Assembly: GCF_027359595.1 (NCBI RefSeq)
Contig: NZ_CP114783.1
Span: 1,674,001 to 1,738,000 of the forward strand
DNA: 64,000 nt
Direction of reading: 5' to 3'
DNA from: Prochlorococcus marinus str. MIT 0912
GTDB lineage: Bacteria; Cyanobacteriota; Cyanobacteriia; PCC-6307; Cyanobiaceae
The notes beneath the pieces were generated by a model. That model was not told the DNA's origin. It saw only the letters and a program-made list of their open reading frames with translations, and did not search any database. The translations under genes were made by a program, and so were the position numbers. Positions within the stretch are counted from its first letter, which is position 1; each line of letters opens with the position of its first letter. Positions 36,392-50,823 of this stretch are shown here, piece by piece.

Positions 36392-36739
36392 CTAGGAGAT
36401 TTGATCTGTGCCTTCAGTTTCCTTAGAATTGTCTTCTGACTGATTATTGGGCTCTTTAAGTTTGATTTGACCAGTGATAGTTCTTTTTATTGGTAGGTTG
36501 GCAACTAATGCGGTCATGCGATCTTCTGTCTCAAGACTTACTGCGCCTTCATCTACATCTATTTCTACATACTTTGCTACCACCTCAAGTATTTCTTTTC
36601 TCATTTGATCTAAAAGTTCTGTACTGAGGTCTGATCGATCATGAGCTAATACAAGTTGCAATCTCTCTCTCGCAGTGCTAGCGCTAGACGGCTGTCTACG
36701 TAACAACTTGTTGATGATGTCTCTAAGTGTCATTGCCAT
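36392..36739 (-). CDS. minE: Cell division topological specificity factor MinE
   Basis: MinE drives MinD off the membrane and so positions division. The 115-aa protein has the N-terminal amphipathic start [15 protein letters not shown], the anti-MinCD segment with [13 protein letters not shown], and the C-terminal dimer domain [26 protein letters not shown] hydrophilic tail of about 25 residues follows. It is last in minC-minD-minE, 4 bp after minD. Confidence 0.96.
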   Translation of the reverse strand: MAMTLRDIINKLLRRQPSSASTARERLQLVLAHDRSDLSTELLDQMRKEILEVVAKYVEIDVDEGAVSLETEDRMTALVANLPIKRTITGQIKLKEPNNQSEDNSKETEGTDQIS

Positions 36740-36743
36740 TGCT

Positions 36744-37580
36744 TTAGAAAATTTTTGTTTGCATTAGTCTTCTGAATTTTGCACCAAAGCCAGAACTCTC
36801 CTCTAAGGGATCAATAAGTGGAATATCTTCTCCTTGTAATCTCTTGGCAATATTTAGATAACATTTAGCTGCTGGGGAATTAACGCTATTTAAAGTTAGA
36901 GGCTCTCCTCGGTTTGTACTGACAATTACTTGTTCATCCTCTAGCACAAGACCAAGTAGAGGTAAGGCTAAAATATCAGTCACATCATCGATAGAAAGCA
37001 TTTCTTGGTTGGCCATCATCTTTGGCCTAACTCTATTAAGAACTAACTGGACTGGTTTTATAGCATTTGTATTAAGCAAACCAATTACTCTGTCTGCATC
37101 TCTTACTGCTGAAACCTCAGGATTGGTAACTACAATTGCTTCTTGAGACGCTGCCATAGCATTTTTAAATCCATCTTCAACTCCTGCAGGGCAGTCAATT
37201 AAAACGTAATTGAACTGTTCTTTTAACATGTCGACTATGCGCTTCATATCATCGGGTTTTAACCAATCAAGCATTCTTGGATTCCCAGCAGGAAGTAAAG
37301 ATAGATTGGATTCTTGCTTATGTTTCACTAAGGCCTGATCAAGCCTGCATTCCTCTTCTAGAACTTCTTGCGCTGTATAAACAATTCGATTTTCAAGACC
37401 TAAAAGCAAATCCAAGTTTCTTAGACCAAAGTCTGCGTCTAAAACAGCAGTAGTTAAGCCCTGCCTTGCTAATGAAATGCCAAGATTTGCTGTAAGGGTT
37501 GTCTTGCCTACTCCACCTTTGCCAGAGCAGATAAGAATGACGCGTGTATCTGTCCCCACGGACCTCCTTGGATTCGACAA
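36744..37580 (-). CDS. minD: Septum-site determining protein MinD
   Basis: MinD is the ATPase that recruits MinC to the membrane. The 278-aa frame has the deviant Walker [13 protein letters not shown] (about residues 18-29), [26 protein letters not shown] and the membrane-targeting C-terminal helix ([10 protein letters not shown]). The longest start is TTG at 37580. An internal GTG at 37559 (then [15 protein letters not shown]) is closer to the usual family length; AGGAGG is only three bases from it. The choice is unsettled. Confidence 0.94.
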   Translation of the reverse strand: MSNPRRSVGTDTRVILICSGKGGVGKTTLTANLGISLARQGLTTAVLDADFGLRNLDLLLGLENRIVYTAQEVLEEECRLDQALVKHKQESNLSLLPAGNPRMLDWLKPDDMKRIVDMLKEQFNYVLIDCPAGVEDGFKNAMAASQEAIVVTNPEVSAVRDADRVIGLLNTNAIKPVQLVLNRVRPKMMANQEMLSIDDVTDILALPLLGLVLEDEQVIVSTNRGEPLTLNSVNSPAAKCYLNIAKRLQGEDIPLIDPLEESSGFGAKFRRLMQTKIF

Positions 37581-37725
37581 ACTTTAGTTTGATTTTGATG
37601 AAGAAAAAAGCTTTATTGTTAGATCAGTAGCATTGGGTTTGCTTTTGAAGACATCTCTATGGACTTATGAAGTAATTTTTCTTGCTTTTTGTCTGAAAAC
37701 ATACAGGTTTTAGTTTTCTAGTTAT

Positions 37726-38370
37726 TTAGGTCTCCAGTGGGGAAATTACAATTTCCTCGGAATCTATTCTTGCTTGCTCTGCAATACCAAGTTGAGGTTT
37801 CTCCTTGGGCCCTCTCGCAACTTTTTTAGCGATTCTTAGTTGTACCGGTCTTAGTTGAAGGGCCGATATTGTTGCTTGAGAGTTTCCTTTGCTGCCTGCA
37901 TGCGCAATCCCAAGAAGTCTTCCCCAAATCATGATATTTCCCTCTGCACTAACTTTTGCGCCTGGATTCACATCTCCAAGGATTAATAAATCCCCAGGAC
38001 TATCAAGATATTCTCCTGACCTGACAGTCCCTTGATGAAAATTGGTTCGTGAAAAAGTTAGATCTTTGTCATTTATATTTAATATATTATCTAAGCAATT
38101 TTCAAAACTAAATTGAGATTTATATCCTAGTGATTGAGAACTTACTATCGTCTTTGAAGACGTTGAGCAAAAACCAAAAACTTTACAATTATATTTACTC
38201 GCAATCTCTATTATTTCTGATATGTCGCTACATGAAAGATCGAGATTTTTAGAATCAATTTCTAAATTGCATGACTTTAGCATTTTTAATTTACTTTTTA
38301 AACACATTTTCCAATCTAGATATTCTTTATCATCGATATTGACTATTATTTTTTGGTTGTTTAAATTCAT
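37726..38370 (-). CDS. minC: Septum-site determining protein MinC
   Basis: MinC inhibits FtsZ assembly away from mid-cell. The C-terminal beta-helix is clear: HQGTVRSGEYLDSPGDLLILGDVNPGAKVSAEGNIMIWGRLLGIAHAG (about residues 112-160), followed by the conserved LQLRPVQLRIA. The N-terminal half (about 1-100) is diverged, Cys- and Ser-rich, and AT-rich in base composition. The 214-aa length is normal. It starts 2 bp after the HD gene's stop. Confidence 0.9.
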   Translation of the reverse strand: MNLNNQKIIVNIDDKEYLDWKMCLKSKLKMLKSCNLEIDSKNLDLSCSDISEIIEIASKYNCKVFGFCSTSSKTIVSSQSLGYKSQFSFENCLDNILNINDKDLTFSRTNFHQGTVRSGEYLDSPGDLLILGDVNPGAKVSAEGNIMIWGRLLGIAHAGSKGNSQATISALQLRPVQLRIAKKVARGPKEKPQLGIAEQARIDSEEIVISPLET

Positions 38371-38372
38371 TT

Positions 38373-39632
38373 TTAATTATGTTTCGTTTTTAGCTTTTCG
38401 ATCTCCATTCTTAATTCACTTTCTATTTCTTTTGGATAAATTAGCCATGAAGATTGATTAGGCTCTATTAATCTCTCAACTAATGGTGATACTTTCTCTA
38501 AAGCTTGTAAGTTCTCTCCATCCCATAAACGAAGTCCATATTTATAAGGATGATAACTCTTAACTATTTGTTCCCTTAATCCACAGGATATGTCTGGCTC
38601 AATGCAATGTTTCTCTGATAATATTCTAGCTTGAGCAAGAGCTTCTAGCCTTACCTCTAGGCAGAAGGAGGATATATTTAATGCTTTTAATAAATTTCTA
38701 TTTATAAAACGACTACAGAGCGCAGATAGACTATCAAAGCCAGAGTCTTGCCATTGATGAATATGGTATCCAGTGACTATATCATCATTAGATAGAAAAC
38801 TTTCTAAGCTCATTTCTTCATGATTCCACAGCCATTCAGACATATTTTTATCTGCCCATAGTTTTTTGGGGCCAATCTTCCTTGCAATTTGTATGATTTG
38901 CTCTAATAACCAATTACAAACTTCATTTAACCGGTGGTTATATACACTTCTATACATTAGATTCCTTATAACTAAATAATGCTCAACTGCCATTAATCCC
39001 TTGGGGTGTATCGCTAAATCTCCATCTGGAGCAATTATCATTGCTGATATTATTCTATCAATATCTAACTGCCCATATCTGGCACCTGTCGTATGACTAT
39101 CTCTCATTAGGTAATCAAGTCGATCACAATCTAACTGACTGCTAATTAAAGAAATAATTAATTGTTCTGGAGCCTTTCTTGATTGAATTAAATCTGAAAT
39201 TGCTTTTGCATTTCCCTCGCCATATTTATTAAGTATTTTAGTAAGTTCTTGATTTGAATTTATTAATTTTCCCGTCCATACTTCATGATTTATTTTAAAT
39301 ATCTCCTCACTTGTATGACTTAGTGGACCATGACCCAAATCATGCAAAAGAGCAGCTCCATAGAGAATGAATTTGTGTTCTTTTAATCTAGAATCCAACT
39401 CAGATAAATGATTTATTGCTCGTCTTGCTAGATGAAATACACCAAGAGAATGAGTAAATCTGCTTGACTCTGCACCATGAAATGTTAAATATGCCGGACC
39501 TAATTGTTTAATTCTTCTTAATCTTTGAAATGGGGAGGAATCTATTAATTCCATCACCATTTTTTCCTCCGGGATTGAGCTGTTTAATGAAATGGATTTA
39601 TGCAGAGGGTCATAATAAGTTCTAGTTGACAT
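38373..39632 (-). CDS. HD-domain phosphohydrolase (dGTPase-like)
   Basis: A 419-aa metal-dependent phosphohydrolase. The HD motif is visible in RFTHSLGVFHLARRAI and LHDLGHGPLSHTSEE, with SQLDCDRLDYLMRDSHTTG as the later conserved aspartate region. It is related to dNTP triphosphohydrolases (SAMHD1/dGTPase-like), but the substrate is not readable. It lies between ctp and minC with gaps of 2-3 bp, so translation is probably coupled. Confidence 0.85.
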   Translation of the reverse strand: MSTRTYYDPLHKSISLNSSIPEEKMVMELIDSSPFQRLRRIKQLGPAYLTFHGAESSRFTHSLGVFHLARRAINHLSELDSRLKEHKFILYGAALLHDLGHGPLSHTSEEIFKINHEVWTGKLINSNQELTKILNKYGEGNAKAISDLIQSRKAPEQLIISLISSQLDCDRLDYLMRDSHTTGARYGQLDIDRIISAMIIAPDGDLAIHPKGLMAVEHYLVIRNLMYRSVYNHRLNEVCNWLLEQIIQIARKIGPKKLWADKNMSEWLWNHEEMSLESFLSNDDIVTGYHIHQWQDSGFDSLSALCSRFINRNLLKALNISSFCLEVRLEALAQARILSEKHCIEPDISCGLREQIVKSYHPYKYGLRLWDGENLQALEKVSPLVERLIEPNQSSWLIYPKEIESELRMEIEKLKTKHN

Positions 39633-39635
39633 TGC

Positions 39636-40946
39636 TTATTCAAGTTCTTTGCTAATTAATTGTTCTTTTTGCTCTTGACTTTCTTTTGATGACTTCTCTG
39701 AGACTTCTTCTTTATCTAAAGTGGCTTGCATAATCAATTCTGCATCTAAAAGCCATCTGTCTTCATCAGAACCTGGATTAAGTGGCTCTGGCATTTCTAA
39801 GATGCGATCAGGATCTATTCCAAGATTCTGTATGTCTCTTCCACTCGGAGTTAAATAGCTAGCAACTGTCACTGCTAAACCACTGCCATCACTTAGATTT
39901 GTTAAAGATTGAATGAGGCCTTTCCCAAAGGTTTTGTTTCCTATAAGCTCAGATCTTTGATTGTCTTGTAAAGCACCGGCTAGAATTTCACTGGCACTCG
40001 CTGTGCCTTCATTGACAAGCGTAACCATAGGCCCGTTATAAAGAGTTTCTATCCCAGAGCTGATCGGATCATTAATAGAATCTCTTTTTTTGGTTTCGAC
40101 AATCGGCATATTGCTGAGGAAATCGTCGGCTACGGCAAGTCCGGAACTTACTAGGCCTCCAGAGTTATTTCTTAAGTCCAAAATCAGTCCATCTATGTCT
40201 TTCCCGGATAATTCTTCTAATGCTTCCTTCACTTGATCAGGAACTCCCTCACTAAATTGTGTGATTCTTAAGTAACCAAATGTATGAGATTCATTTCTTA
40301 TCCTCTTAGTCCTAACTGGTCTTAAATCAACACTTCTCCTCTCTAAAGAAATTTCTATGATTTCATTGTCAGGTTTCTCTAATTCAACAATTACTTGAGT
40401 TCCAGTTTGCCCTCTCAATTTCGCTGCTGTTGCTTCAAGTCCTAATTGTTTTGGAGATTGACCATTGACTTTTTTTAAAATTGTTCCACTTGTAATACCA
40501 GCATCCGATGAAGGGGAGCCTTCAAGAGGAGATATTACAACTATTTCTCCGTCTTCTTTTCTTGCGCCCAACTGAAGGCCAACTCCATTAATTTCACTAC
40601 CTATATTGCTTTTTTTCATCGCTTCGTAGTCCTCTGGTCTCAATAAGCGGGTATAAGGGTCTCCAAGAGGAAGAAGCATCGCTTCTATAGCTGAGTAGGC
40701 TTGCTGAGAATTGTTGATCGGTTTCTCAAGAGCTTTTTGACGAAGTTTTTTCCATTGAATTTCATCGAATTTCTTAGGATCTAAATAACCAGCATTAACA
40801 AGATTCCATGCCTCAATAACCAGCAATTGACCATCGTTGAGAGCAAAAGCGGGTTGAGTTAAGACTTGAAATAAAATCCCAAAGCTAATTAAAACTGCAA
40901 TAAATCTCTGCAGTAGCTTAGTTAAAGATTTAACAGATAAAAGCAT
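39636..40946 (-). CDS. C-terminal processing protease (S41 family)
   Basis: Ctp proteases cut C-terminal extensions of lumenal or periplasmic proteins; CtpA matures the D1 protein of PSII. The protein has an N-terminal signal sequence ([25 protein letters not shown]), a PDZ domain ([30 protein letters not shown]) and the catalytic Ser in [11 protein letters not shown] with the Lys in [12 protein letters not shown]. The ATG at 40946 is preferred to one at 41009, since it places the signal peptide near the N-terminus. Which Ctp paralog this is cannot be said. It heads the ctp-HD-minCDE row. Confidence 0.85.
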   Translation of the reverse strand: MLLSVKSLTKLLQRFIAVLISFGILFQVLTQPAFALNDGQLLVIEAWNLVNAGYLDPKKFDEIQWKKLRQKALEKPINNSQQAYSAIEAMLLPLGDPYTRLLRPEDYEAMKKSNIGSEINGVGLQLGARKEDGEIVVISPLEGSPSSDAGITSGTILKKVNGQSPKQLGLEATAAKLRGQTGTQVIVELEKPDNEIIEISLERRSVDLRPVRTKRIRNESHTFGYLRITQFSEGVPDQVKEALEELSGKDIDGLILDLRNNSGGLVSSGLAVADDFLSNMPIVETKKRDSINDPISSGIETLYNGPMVTLVNEGTASASEILAGALQDNQRSELIGNKTFGKGLIQSLTNLSDGSGLAVTVASYLTPSGRDIQNLGIDPDRILEMPEPLNPGSDEDRWLLDAELIMQATLDKEEVSEKSSKESQEQKEQLISKELE

Positions 40947-41015
40947 TGGATTGATCTTTTGCGGCGACCAAGGGGCACATCTAGTAAGATATTTGAAAAT
41001 ACAGTGCATAAGTGG

Positions 41016-41672
41016 ATGGCGAATTCTTCACCGGTTTATGACTGGTTCCAGGAACGTCTTGAGATACAGGACATAGCTGATGATGTCACATCAAAATACG
41101 TTCCACCACATGTCAACATTTTTTATTGTCTTGGTGGGATAACACTGGTTTGTTTTTTGATTCAATTCGCGACTGGATTCGCGATGACCTTTTATTACAA
41201 ACCTACAGTAACTGAAGCTTATAGCTCAGTTAGTTATCTGATGACAGATGTGAGCTTCGGTTGGTTGATTAGGTCAGTCCATAGATGGAGTGCCTCAATG
41301 ATGGTACTCATGCTTATTTTGCATGTTTTTAGAGTTTATTTAACTGGTGGATTCAAAAGGCCTAGAGAATTGACATGGATAACTGGAGTGGTTATGGCTG
41401 TCATAACTGTTGCTTTTGGAGTTACAGGCTACTCATTGCCTTGGGATCAGGTCGGCTATTGGGCAGTTAAAATTGTTTCTGGAGTCCCTGCTGCCATCCC
41501 AGTTATTGGTGACTTTATGGTTGAACTGCTTAGAGGTGGTGAAAGTGTTGGTCAGTCAACCTTGACAAGGTTTTACAGTCTCCATACTTTCGTAATGCCA
41601 TGGTTACTAGCAGTATTCATGTTGATGCACTTCCTAATGATTAGGAAACAAGGAATCTCCGGACCCTTATAG
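41016..41672 (+). CDS. petB: Cytochrome b6
   Basis: PetB holds the two b haems and the c-type haem of the cytochrome b6f complex. The 218-aa frame begins at the ATG at 41016 ([23 protein letters not shown]), the family's normal N-terminus; in-frame upstream codons are not needed. Haem histidines lie in [21 protein letters not shown] and [26 protein letters not shown]. Its start is about 70 bp from the divergent ctp start. Confidence 0.98.
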   Translation: MANSSPVYDWFQERLEIQDIADDVTSKYVPPHVNIFYCLGGITLVCFLIQFATGFAMTFYYKPTVTEAYSSVSYLMTDVSFGWLIRSVHRWSASMMVLMLILHVFRVYLTGGFKRPRELTWITGVVMAVITVAFGVTGYSLPWDQVGYWAVKIVSGVPAAIPVIGDFMVELLRGGESVGQSTLTRFYSLHTFVMPWLLAVFMLMHFLMIRKQGISGPL

Positions 41673-41727
41673 TTAAAAATTATTTATTCAAATAAACCTT
41701 AAATTTATTCAAAAACTTTCTTAAACC

Positions 41728-42210
41728 ATGTCTACTCTTAAGAAACCTGACTTAGCTGATACAAAATTAAGAGCAAAACTTGCTAAAGGAATGGGTCACA
41801 ATTATTACGGAGAGCCAGCTTGGCCAAATGATCTATTATATATATTCCCTGTGGTTATTCTTGGCACGATAGCATGCGTTGTTGGTTTAGCAGTTTTAGA
41901 TCCTGCATTTCTTGGAGATAAAGCTAATCCGTTTGCAACTCCATTAGAGATTCTCCCTGAGTGGTATTTATACCCTGTGTTTCAAATTTTACGTGTTGTA
42001 CCTAACAAGTTACTAGGTATTGCTCTGCAGACATTGATCCCTTTAGGTTTGATGATTCTTCCTTTTATCGAAAATATTAATAAATTTGCTAACCCTTTCA
42101 GAAGACCAGTAGCGATGTCACTATTTTTATTTGGAACAGTTTTGACAATGTATTTAGGAATTGGAGCATGCTTACCTATTGATAAGTCTTTGACTTTAGG
42201 TTTGTTTTAA
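41728..42210 (+). CDS. petD: Cytochrome b6f complex subunit IV
   Basis: PetD is the subunit IV partner of cytochrome b6 and completes the quinol-oxidation site. The 160-aa sequence begins [41 protein letters not shown] and contains the PEWY motif ([17 protein letters not shown]), both diagnostic. It follows petB by 55 bp. Its stop codon shares the TTAA sequence with the stop of the opposing invertase gene. Confidence 0.98.
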   Translation: MSTLKKPDLADTKLRAKLAKGMGHNYYGEPAWPNDLLYIFPVVILGTIACVVGLAVLDPAFLGDKANPFATPLEILPEWYLYPVFQILRVVPNKLLGIALQTLIPLGLMILPFIENINKFANPFRRPVAMSLFLFGTVLTMYLGIGACLPIDKSLTLGLF

Positions 42211-43658
42211 AAACTTTCCTCTAAATCCAACATCAATACGTCATCAGGCGCAGCCCTCAATAAATGGTGAAGTAATAAAAATCCAACAATAGTCCATGTT
42301 TGATAAGTCCTAGATTGTTGACCTACCCATGTACCCGTTGGTCCATCAAAATATTCTGCCCATTTTTGTCTTGGGAGTTGATTCAATTGACTCCAATAAC
42401 ACTCTTCAATAAGAGCCCTCATTTGTCCCATTAATAAAACGTCAGCTTTTGGATATCGTTTTTCATGAAGCAATATAGAAGCACCAAAAAACCATAAAAG
42501 ACTAGGCCAATGTCCTCCATTGTGATAACTCCATGGCCAGTTTTTAGGGTCAGAACCTGTTTTGTTTTGCCATTCCTCTATATCCATTGGTGGATGACAG
42601 ATCCTCATTGGCATTTGTGCCATTAAGTGTTCACGGTTATGTAGAACTAGACGAAATAATGCTCTCTGCTGTGGTGCTGTCAATACTCCAAACATACATG
42701 CTAATGAATTTCCCAAGCTATAAAAACGAAAATCTGGTCTACCAGTTCTTATATTTCCTATAAGGTATCCACCTCTATTTTCGAGCCAATCTTGAAGCCA
42801 TGAAGGAACTACTTGGGGCTGGACATTGAATTCATTTTGATGTTGATCTTCACCATATTGCTCAGTGGGCCTTCTTCTTAGAACTTGCATCGTTTTACTT
42901 GTAACCCAATAGTGCTTCAAAAGAAATTGCCGGAGATCATGCACCCACTGACGAGTTAAAACAAGCCTCTGATCAAGTAATCGACTTTTTTGATGCTTTC
43001 TGCTTAATTCCATTAATTGAATGCAGCTTTTTAGACATGCATGCAACAAGACCTCTACCTCAAGAGGAGCTCCCCAAACATCCATAGGCCGATCGATCAT
43101 AAATGAACAATCTGGAACAAATAAAACTGGATTACCTTCAAAAGTTGGATGTAAAACTAAGTCAAGCAGAAGTTGAACACCCCTTTGAACCTGTTGACTT
43201 GTACCAAAACTATGATCACCACTTTTTCTTACATACAGCCAACAAAGTACTGGCCACCATAGGCTTGCATCAGCAGAGGTAATTCTTCCAATAGATCTCT
43301 GACCATAATCTGCTATTAATTTCCCTTTTTCTTCAACAAAACTTGTCGGAAAAACACCTCGTGTTTGATAGGTGGTGCTTTGCAAATCAAGACTTACTGT
43401 CAAGAATTTTTTGACAATGTCATATCTTTTTTGCGTTAACAGATAAATCATTACTGGGACGTTGTCCCTTAAAAAAATTTCTCCGTAATTGAGAGCGTCA
43501 TTTTTTGTTGGATGTTCTAAGGCAGCGACACTCCCTGCAATATCTCCAGAAATTTCAATCAGAGTTTTTTCAAAATGTTCTTTAGCTCTTGCAACGACTT
43601 TGTCTTCATTCGAGTTGGGGCGAACCCTTTGATGCTGTTGGCTAAAACGTGCGGGCAT
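42207..43658 (-). CDS. GH100 neutral/alkaline invertase-like glycoside hydrolase
   Basis: GH100 enzymes hydrolyse sucrose to glucose and fructose in the cytoplasm. The 483-aa protein has the family features: [18 protein letters not shown] (catalytic acid candidate), [34 protein letters not shown] and [29 protein letters not shown]. In marine picocyanobacteria these are linked to sucrose or related compatible solutes. It is monocistronic here, convergent with petD and divergent from the rRNA operon. Confidence 0.88.
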   Translation of the reverse strand: MPARFSQQHQRVRPNSNEDKVVARAKEHFEKTLIEISGDIAGSVAALEHPTKNDALNYGEIFLRDNVPVMIYLLTQKRYDIVKKFLTVSLDLQSTTYQTRGVFPTSFVEEKGKLIADYGQRSIGRITSADASLWWPVLCWLYVRKSGDHSFGTSQQVQRGVQLLLDLVLHPTFEGNPVLFVPDCSFMIDRPMDVWGAPLEVEVLLHACLKSCIQLMELSRKHQKSRLLDQRLVLTRQWVHDLRQFLLKHYWVTSKTMQVLRRRPTEQYGEDQHQNEFNVQPQVVPSWLQDWLENRGGYLIGNIRTGRPDFRFYSLGNSLACMFGVLTAPQQRALFRLVLHNREHLMAQMPMRICHPPMDIEEWQNKTGSDPKNWPWSYHNGGHWPSLLWFFGASILLHEKRYPKADVLLMGQMRALIEECYWSQLNQLPRQKWAEYFDGPTGTWVGQQSRTYQTWTIVGFLLLHHLLRAAPDDVLMLDLEESF

Positions 43659-43749
43659 TAAGATAATCTGTTGCCATCGCTAAAAGCTAGTTATGGCTTA
43701 CTCCTTTGATATTGATAGTAAGAGGTAAAACATTTCATTTGCAACTTTG

Positions 43750-43779
43750 TTGCAAGTAAGTACTTCGAGGGTCTACAAT
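43750..43779 (+). promoter_or_regulatory. Candidate rRNA operon promoter
   Basis: TTGCAA (43750-43755) and TACAAT (43774-43779) are separated by 18 bp, close to the sigma-70 consensus, and lie about 520 bp before the 16S gene. The assignment is by sequence match only. Confidence 0.55.
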
Positions 43780-43785
43780 ATTCTT

Positions 43786-44299
43786 CTGCGCGAAAGTCAA
43801 TCTTGAGCGTACTCAGTTAGCAAAAATTACGAAAGTATTTTTAGTTAAGTGGGAGTTTTACAACATTTGAAGACTAACCCCTTCTTTGTTGTAAGCTGAA
43901 AAACGGTCGAAAGATCGAAAAATGTTTTGGCTTTTGCCAAGACAGAACCTAGACAACTTAAAAGTTTAGGAACTGACGCTTTTATCGCGTCCGTTTCATT
44001 TTTTGAATCGGATGTAATGCGATAAGGGTGTGAGGTCCCGTCAAAAAGAAATTAGTTGCCAAATCTCGTAGCAAGATTGAATCTGAGTTTCACGGCTCTA
44101 TTCAATTTTTTGTCTACATGAGGAAGCAACGACGGATCTGAGATCCGGGAAAGTCACGAAGATAAAACTAAGTGCACTCTTTAGAACCCTTATTAAAAAC
44201 AAGGTGGCAACATTCACAATCAGTACGCCAGTGCTGTTATTAGTGGGAGAAGCAAATCAGACTGAGTAGAAATTAATTTTTACAATAGGGCCTGACTAC
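43786..44299 (+). other. Long leader of the rRNA operon
   Basis: About 510 bp without an open frame. It contains several short inverted repeats, including TCGAAAGATCGA near 43910 and a pair around 43985-44030 (TTTTATCGCG and TGCGATAAGG). A GAACCTAGACAACTT stretch near 43946 resembles a boxA-type antitermination signal. The 3' part would pair with the region after 16S to form the processing stem. No gene was found. Confidence 0.6.
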
Positions 44300-45782
<1,483 letters not shown>

Positions 45783-45947
45783 CAGGGAGACAATCAATCG
45801 ATTGTGATGTCTAAGTAATTATCTTAGGCCGCAATCCTGTCACCTTAAGGTCGATCGGTACCTCAGATTTTTGTATTAATTTTATAATTAATTCTTTGAT
45901 TTCAGTTCCTAAACTTGTCTAGGTCACACTCAACAAGGGTTTCTCCT

Positions 45948-46021
<74 letters not shown>

Positions 46022-46030
46022 TTCGTTGTT

Positions 46031-46103
46031 GGGGGTATAGCTCAGTTGGTAGAGCGCCTGCTTTGCAAGCAGGATGTCAGCGGTTCGAGTCCGCTTACCT
46101 CCA
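46031..46103 (+). tRNA. tRNA-Ala (TGC) in the 16S-23S spacer
   Basis: A 73-nt cloverleaf with GGGGGTA/TACCTCC acceptor and discriminator A, anticodon loop TTTGCAA giving TGC, and TTCGAGTCC in the T-arm. It lies 9 bp after tRNA-Ile. Confidence 0.98.
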
Positions 46104-46221
46104 CTGAAACCTCCCTGGTAACTAAATTCCGGAGAAAAATTTTAGGTGTGACTTTGATTGTCTATTTGAATAGAACCTAGCTTCTTATCATCTTTATCAA
46201 GTTGATAATATGCTGGGCTCA

Positions 46222-46268
46222 CATGGTTTTACACCATGAGAATTCAGTAGAACCTTGAAAACTGCATA
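46222..46268 (+). promoter_or_regulatory. boxB hairpin and boxA antitermination element in the ITS
   Basis: CATGG/CCATG forms a small hairpin (46222-46238), followed by GAACCTTGAAAACTGCATA (46250-46268), the conserved cyanobacterial ITS boxA. Together they are the Nus-factor antitermination site used to read through into 23S. Confidence 0.75.
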
Positions 46269-46301
46269 GATTAGAAAGAATAAAGCATCTCATGGATGCA
46301 T

Positions 46302-46350
46302 AATTCTGTTTAAAAATTTAGCTTCAAAGCTAAGTTTTAAATACAGAATT
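46302..46350 (+). repeat. Long imperfect hairpin just before 23S
   Basis: The arms AATTCTGTTTAAAA... and ...TTTTAAATACAGAATT pair over about 20 bp around a loop near TTCAAAG. The position 55 bp before 23S suggests a role in pre-rRNA folding or processing. The spacer from 46104 to 46405 otherwise has no gene. Confidence 0.6.
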
Positions 46351-46405
46351 CATGTTTAATTCTTGAGTAAAAGCCGAGCACAATTGATTTTGTGTTTGTA
46401 TTTAA

Positions 46406-49281
<2,876 letters not shown>

Positions 49282-49374
49282 CTTTTGTTTTTATTCAAAT
49301 TATTGCTTTATTTTTTCTTTCTTATTTTTAATAACTTCTATGCAGTCTTCAGGGTTCATAAGTCACACTTACTA

Positions 49375-49491
49375 TCCTGGTGTTCATGGCGATGTGGAAC
49401 CACTCCGATCCATCTCGAACTCGGTTGTGAAACGCATCAGCGGCGACGATATTTGGGGGGTAGCCCCCTGAGAAAATAGCTCAATGCCAGG
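49375..49491 (+). rRNA. rrf: 5S ribosomal RNA
   Basis: 117 nt starting TCCTGGTGTTCATGGCG and ending with GCTCAATGCCAGG, whose ends pair. The central CGATCCATCTCGAACTCGG is typical 5S. It lies about 93 bp after 23S and is followed by a terminator. Confidence 0.95.
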
Positions 49492-49500
49492 TAAAATATT

Positions 49501-49529
49501 AAAAAAAGAGTCCTTAGGGCTCTTTTTTT
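49501..49529. terminator. Terminator of the rRNA operon, shared with mutM
   Basis: AAAAAAAGAGTCC TTAG GGCTCTTTTTTT forms a stem of about 11 bp with T-runs on both strands, 9 bp after 5S and 9 bp from the mutM stop. It can stop transcription from both directions. Confidence 0.85.
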
Positions 49530-49538
49530 AATGATCAA

Positions 49539-50387
49539 TTATTTTTGGCAATTAGGACACCAGTGTGTACTCCTCCCACAGATCTTTTCTCGCAAAATCT
49601 TATCTCCACATCTTTTACAGCTTTTACCACTTCTTCTATAAACCCAGGCTTGTCCACCATAATTTCCATTAATTCCCTCTAAATCTCTAAAGTCACTAAA
49701 AGTAGTTCCTCCTTCTCCGATACTTATATTTAAAATTTTGATAAGACTATTGCAAAGCCTTTTTAATTCAGAGCTTTTTAAATTTCTACTTTTAGTTTTT
49801 GGATTAATACCCGCATCGAATAATGTCTCATCTGCATATATATTCCCAACACCAGCAACAGTTTCTTGATCTAATAATGCAGATTTAATTGAGCGAGTTT
49901 TATTCTTTAAATATTCTTTTAAATATCTACTATTGAATTCAGAACTAAATGGCTCTGGCCCTAATCTTTTAATTCCTGATACGATTTCTGGGACTGATTT
50001 CGAGGTTGGTACGTACCACATCTGTCCAAAATTTCTAATATCTATAAAACGAAGTTCTTTACCTATTCCGTTGAAAAACCTAACTCTGGTATGTTTGCAT
50101 GGGAGTATTGGTTCCTCTAGAAATTTAAATTGGCCTGTCATTCTAAGATGTACAACTAAAAAACCTTTGCTACTTTTATCCTTTGTATGTAGTGATCCTA
50201 TTAAATATTTACCTCTTCTTTGCCAATTACCTAAATAACTATTTTTAATATTATCTATGAAACTTTTAGATCCACCATAACTTGCAATAGAGCGTTCTTT
50301 TAATACTTCTAATCTTTCAATATAAAAATCATTAAGAAGTTTTTCAAGTCCCTTCCTAACTGTTTCAACTTCAGGTAATTCTGGCAA
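49539..50387 (-). CDS. mutM: Formamidopyrimidine-DNA glycosylase
   Basis: MutM (Fpg) removes 8-oxoguanine and formamidopyrimidines. The 282-aa protein begins with the catalytic N-terminus MPELPEVETVRKGL (proline nucleophile and Glu), has the lysine/asparagine region GPEPFSSEFN and GVGNIYADETLFDAGI, and ends with the zinc finger CKRCGDKILREKICGRSTHWCPNCQ. All key residues are intact. It follows psaE by 13 bp on the same strand and may share its transcript. Confidence 0.97.
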   Translation of the reverse strand: MPELPEVETVRKGLEKLLNDFYIERLEVLKERSIASYGGSKSFIDNIKNSYLGNWQRRGKYLIGSLHTKDKSSKGFLVVHLRMTGQFKFLEEPILPCKHTRVRFFNGIGKELRFIDIRNFGQMWYVPTSKSVPEIVSGIKRLGPEPFSSEFNSRYLKEYLKNKTRSIKSALLDQETVAGVGNIYADETLFDAGINPKTKSRNLKSSELKRLCNSLIKILNISIGEGGTTFSDFRDLEGINGNYGGQAWVYRRSGKSCKRCGDKILREKICGRSTHWCPNCQK

Positions 50388-50400
50388 AAGTAATAAACTA

Positions 50401-50619
50401 CTAACTTGCGGCAGCTTCTAATTCTTTTGCTGAAAACTGACTGGTATTTGCACCTCCATCTACACCACTAAAAGCTTTGAAATCACATTTTTCAAATTTT
50501 ACAGTTACTGGGTATCTCATTGAAGGAGATTTATCGATAGAGACTATTTCTCCAATTTGATTGAACCAGTATGATTCTTGGCGCAAAATGCGAACCTTAT
50601 CTTTTCTAGCAAAGCTCAT
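50401..50619 (-). CDS. psaE: Photosystem I subunit IV
   Basis: PsaE is a stromal-side PSI subunit that helps dock ferredoxin. The 72-aa protein shows the SH3-like core: KDKVRILRQESYWFNQIGEIVSID and the later YPVTVKFEKCDFKAFSGVDGGANTSQF. Length fits. It starts a short unit psaE-mutM. Its upstream region is shared with the divergent 349-aa gene, about 200 bp. Confidence 0.97.
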   Translation of the reverse strand: MSFARKDKVRILRQESYWFNQIGEIVSIDKSPSMRYPVTVKFEKCDFKAFSGVDGGANTSQFSAKELEAAAS

Positions 50620-50823
50620 CTGACTTCTCTAAATAATTTATTATCATTATTATCTCTCAGAACAGGAGATATTTGTATTTGTGTCACAGACTGTCGCTGG
50701 TATCTTAAAAACTAGATCGCTTTTAGTAGATTTTATAGTTTCAGACAAAAATAATTCATATTGATTTTTGGGTTTATTTTCAATTAGCTTTGAAGTGTTG
50801 AACATTAAAAGAATTTATTTTTT

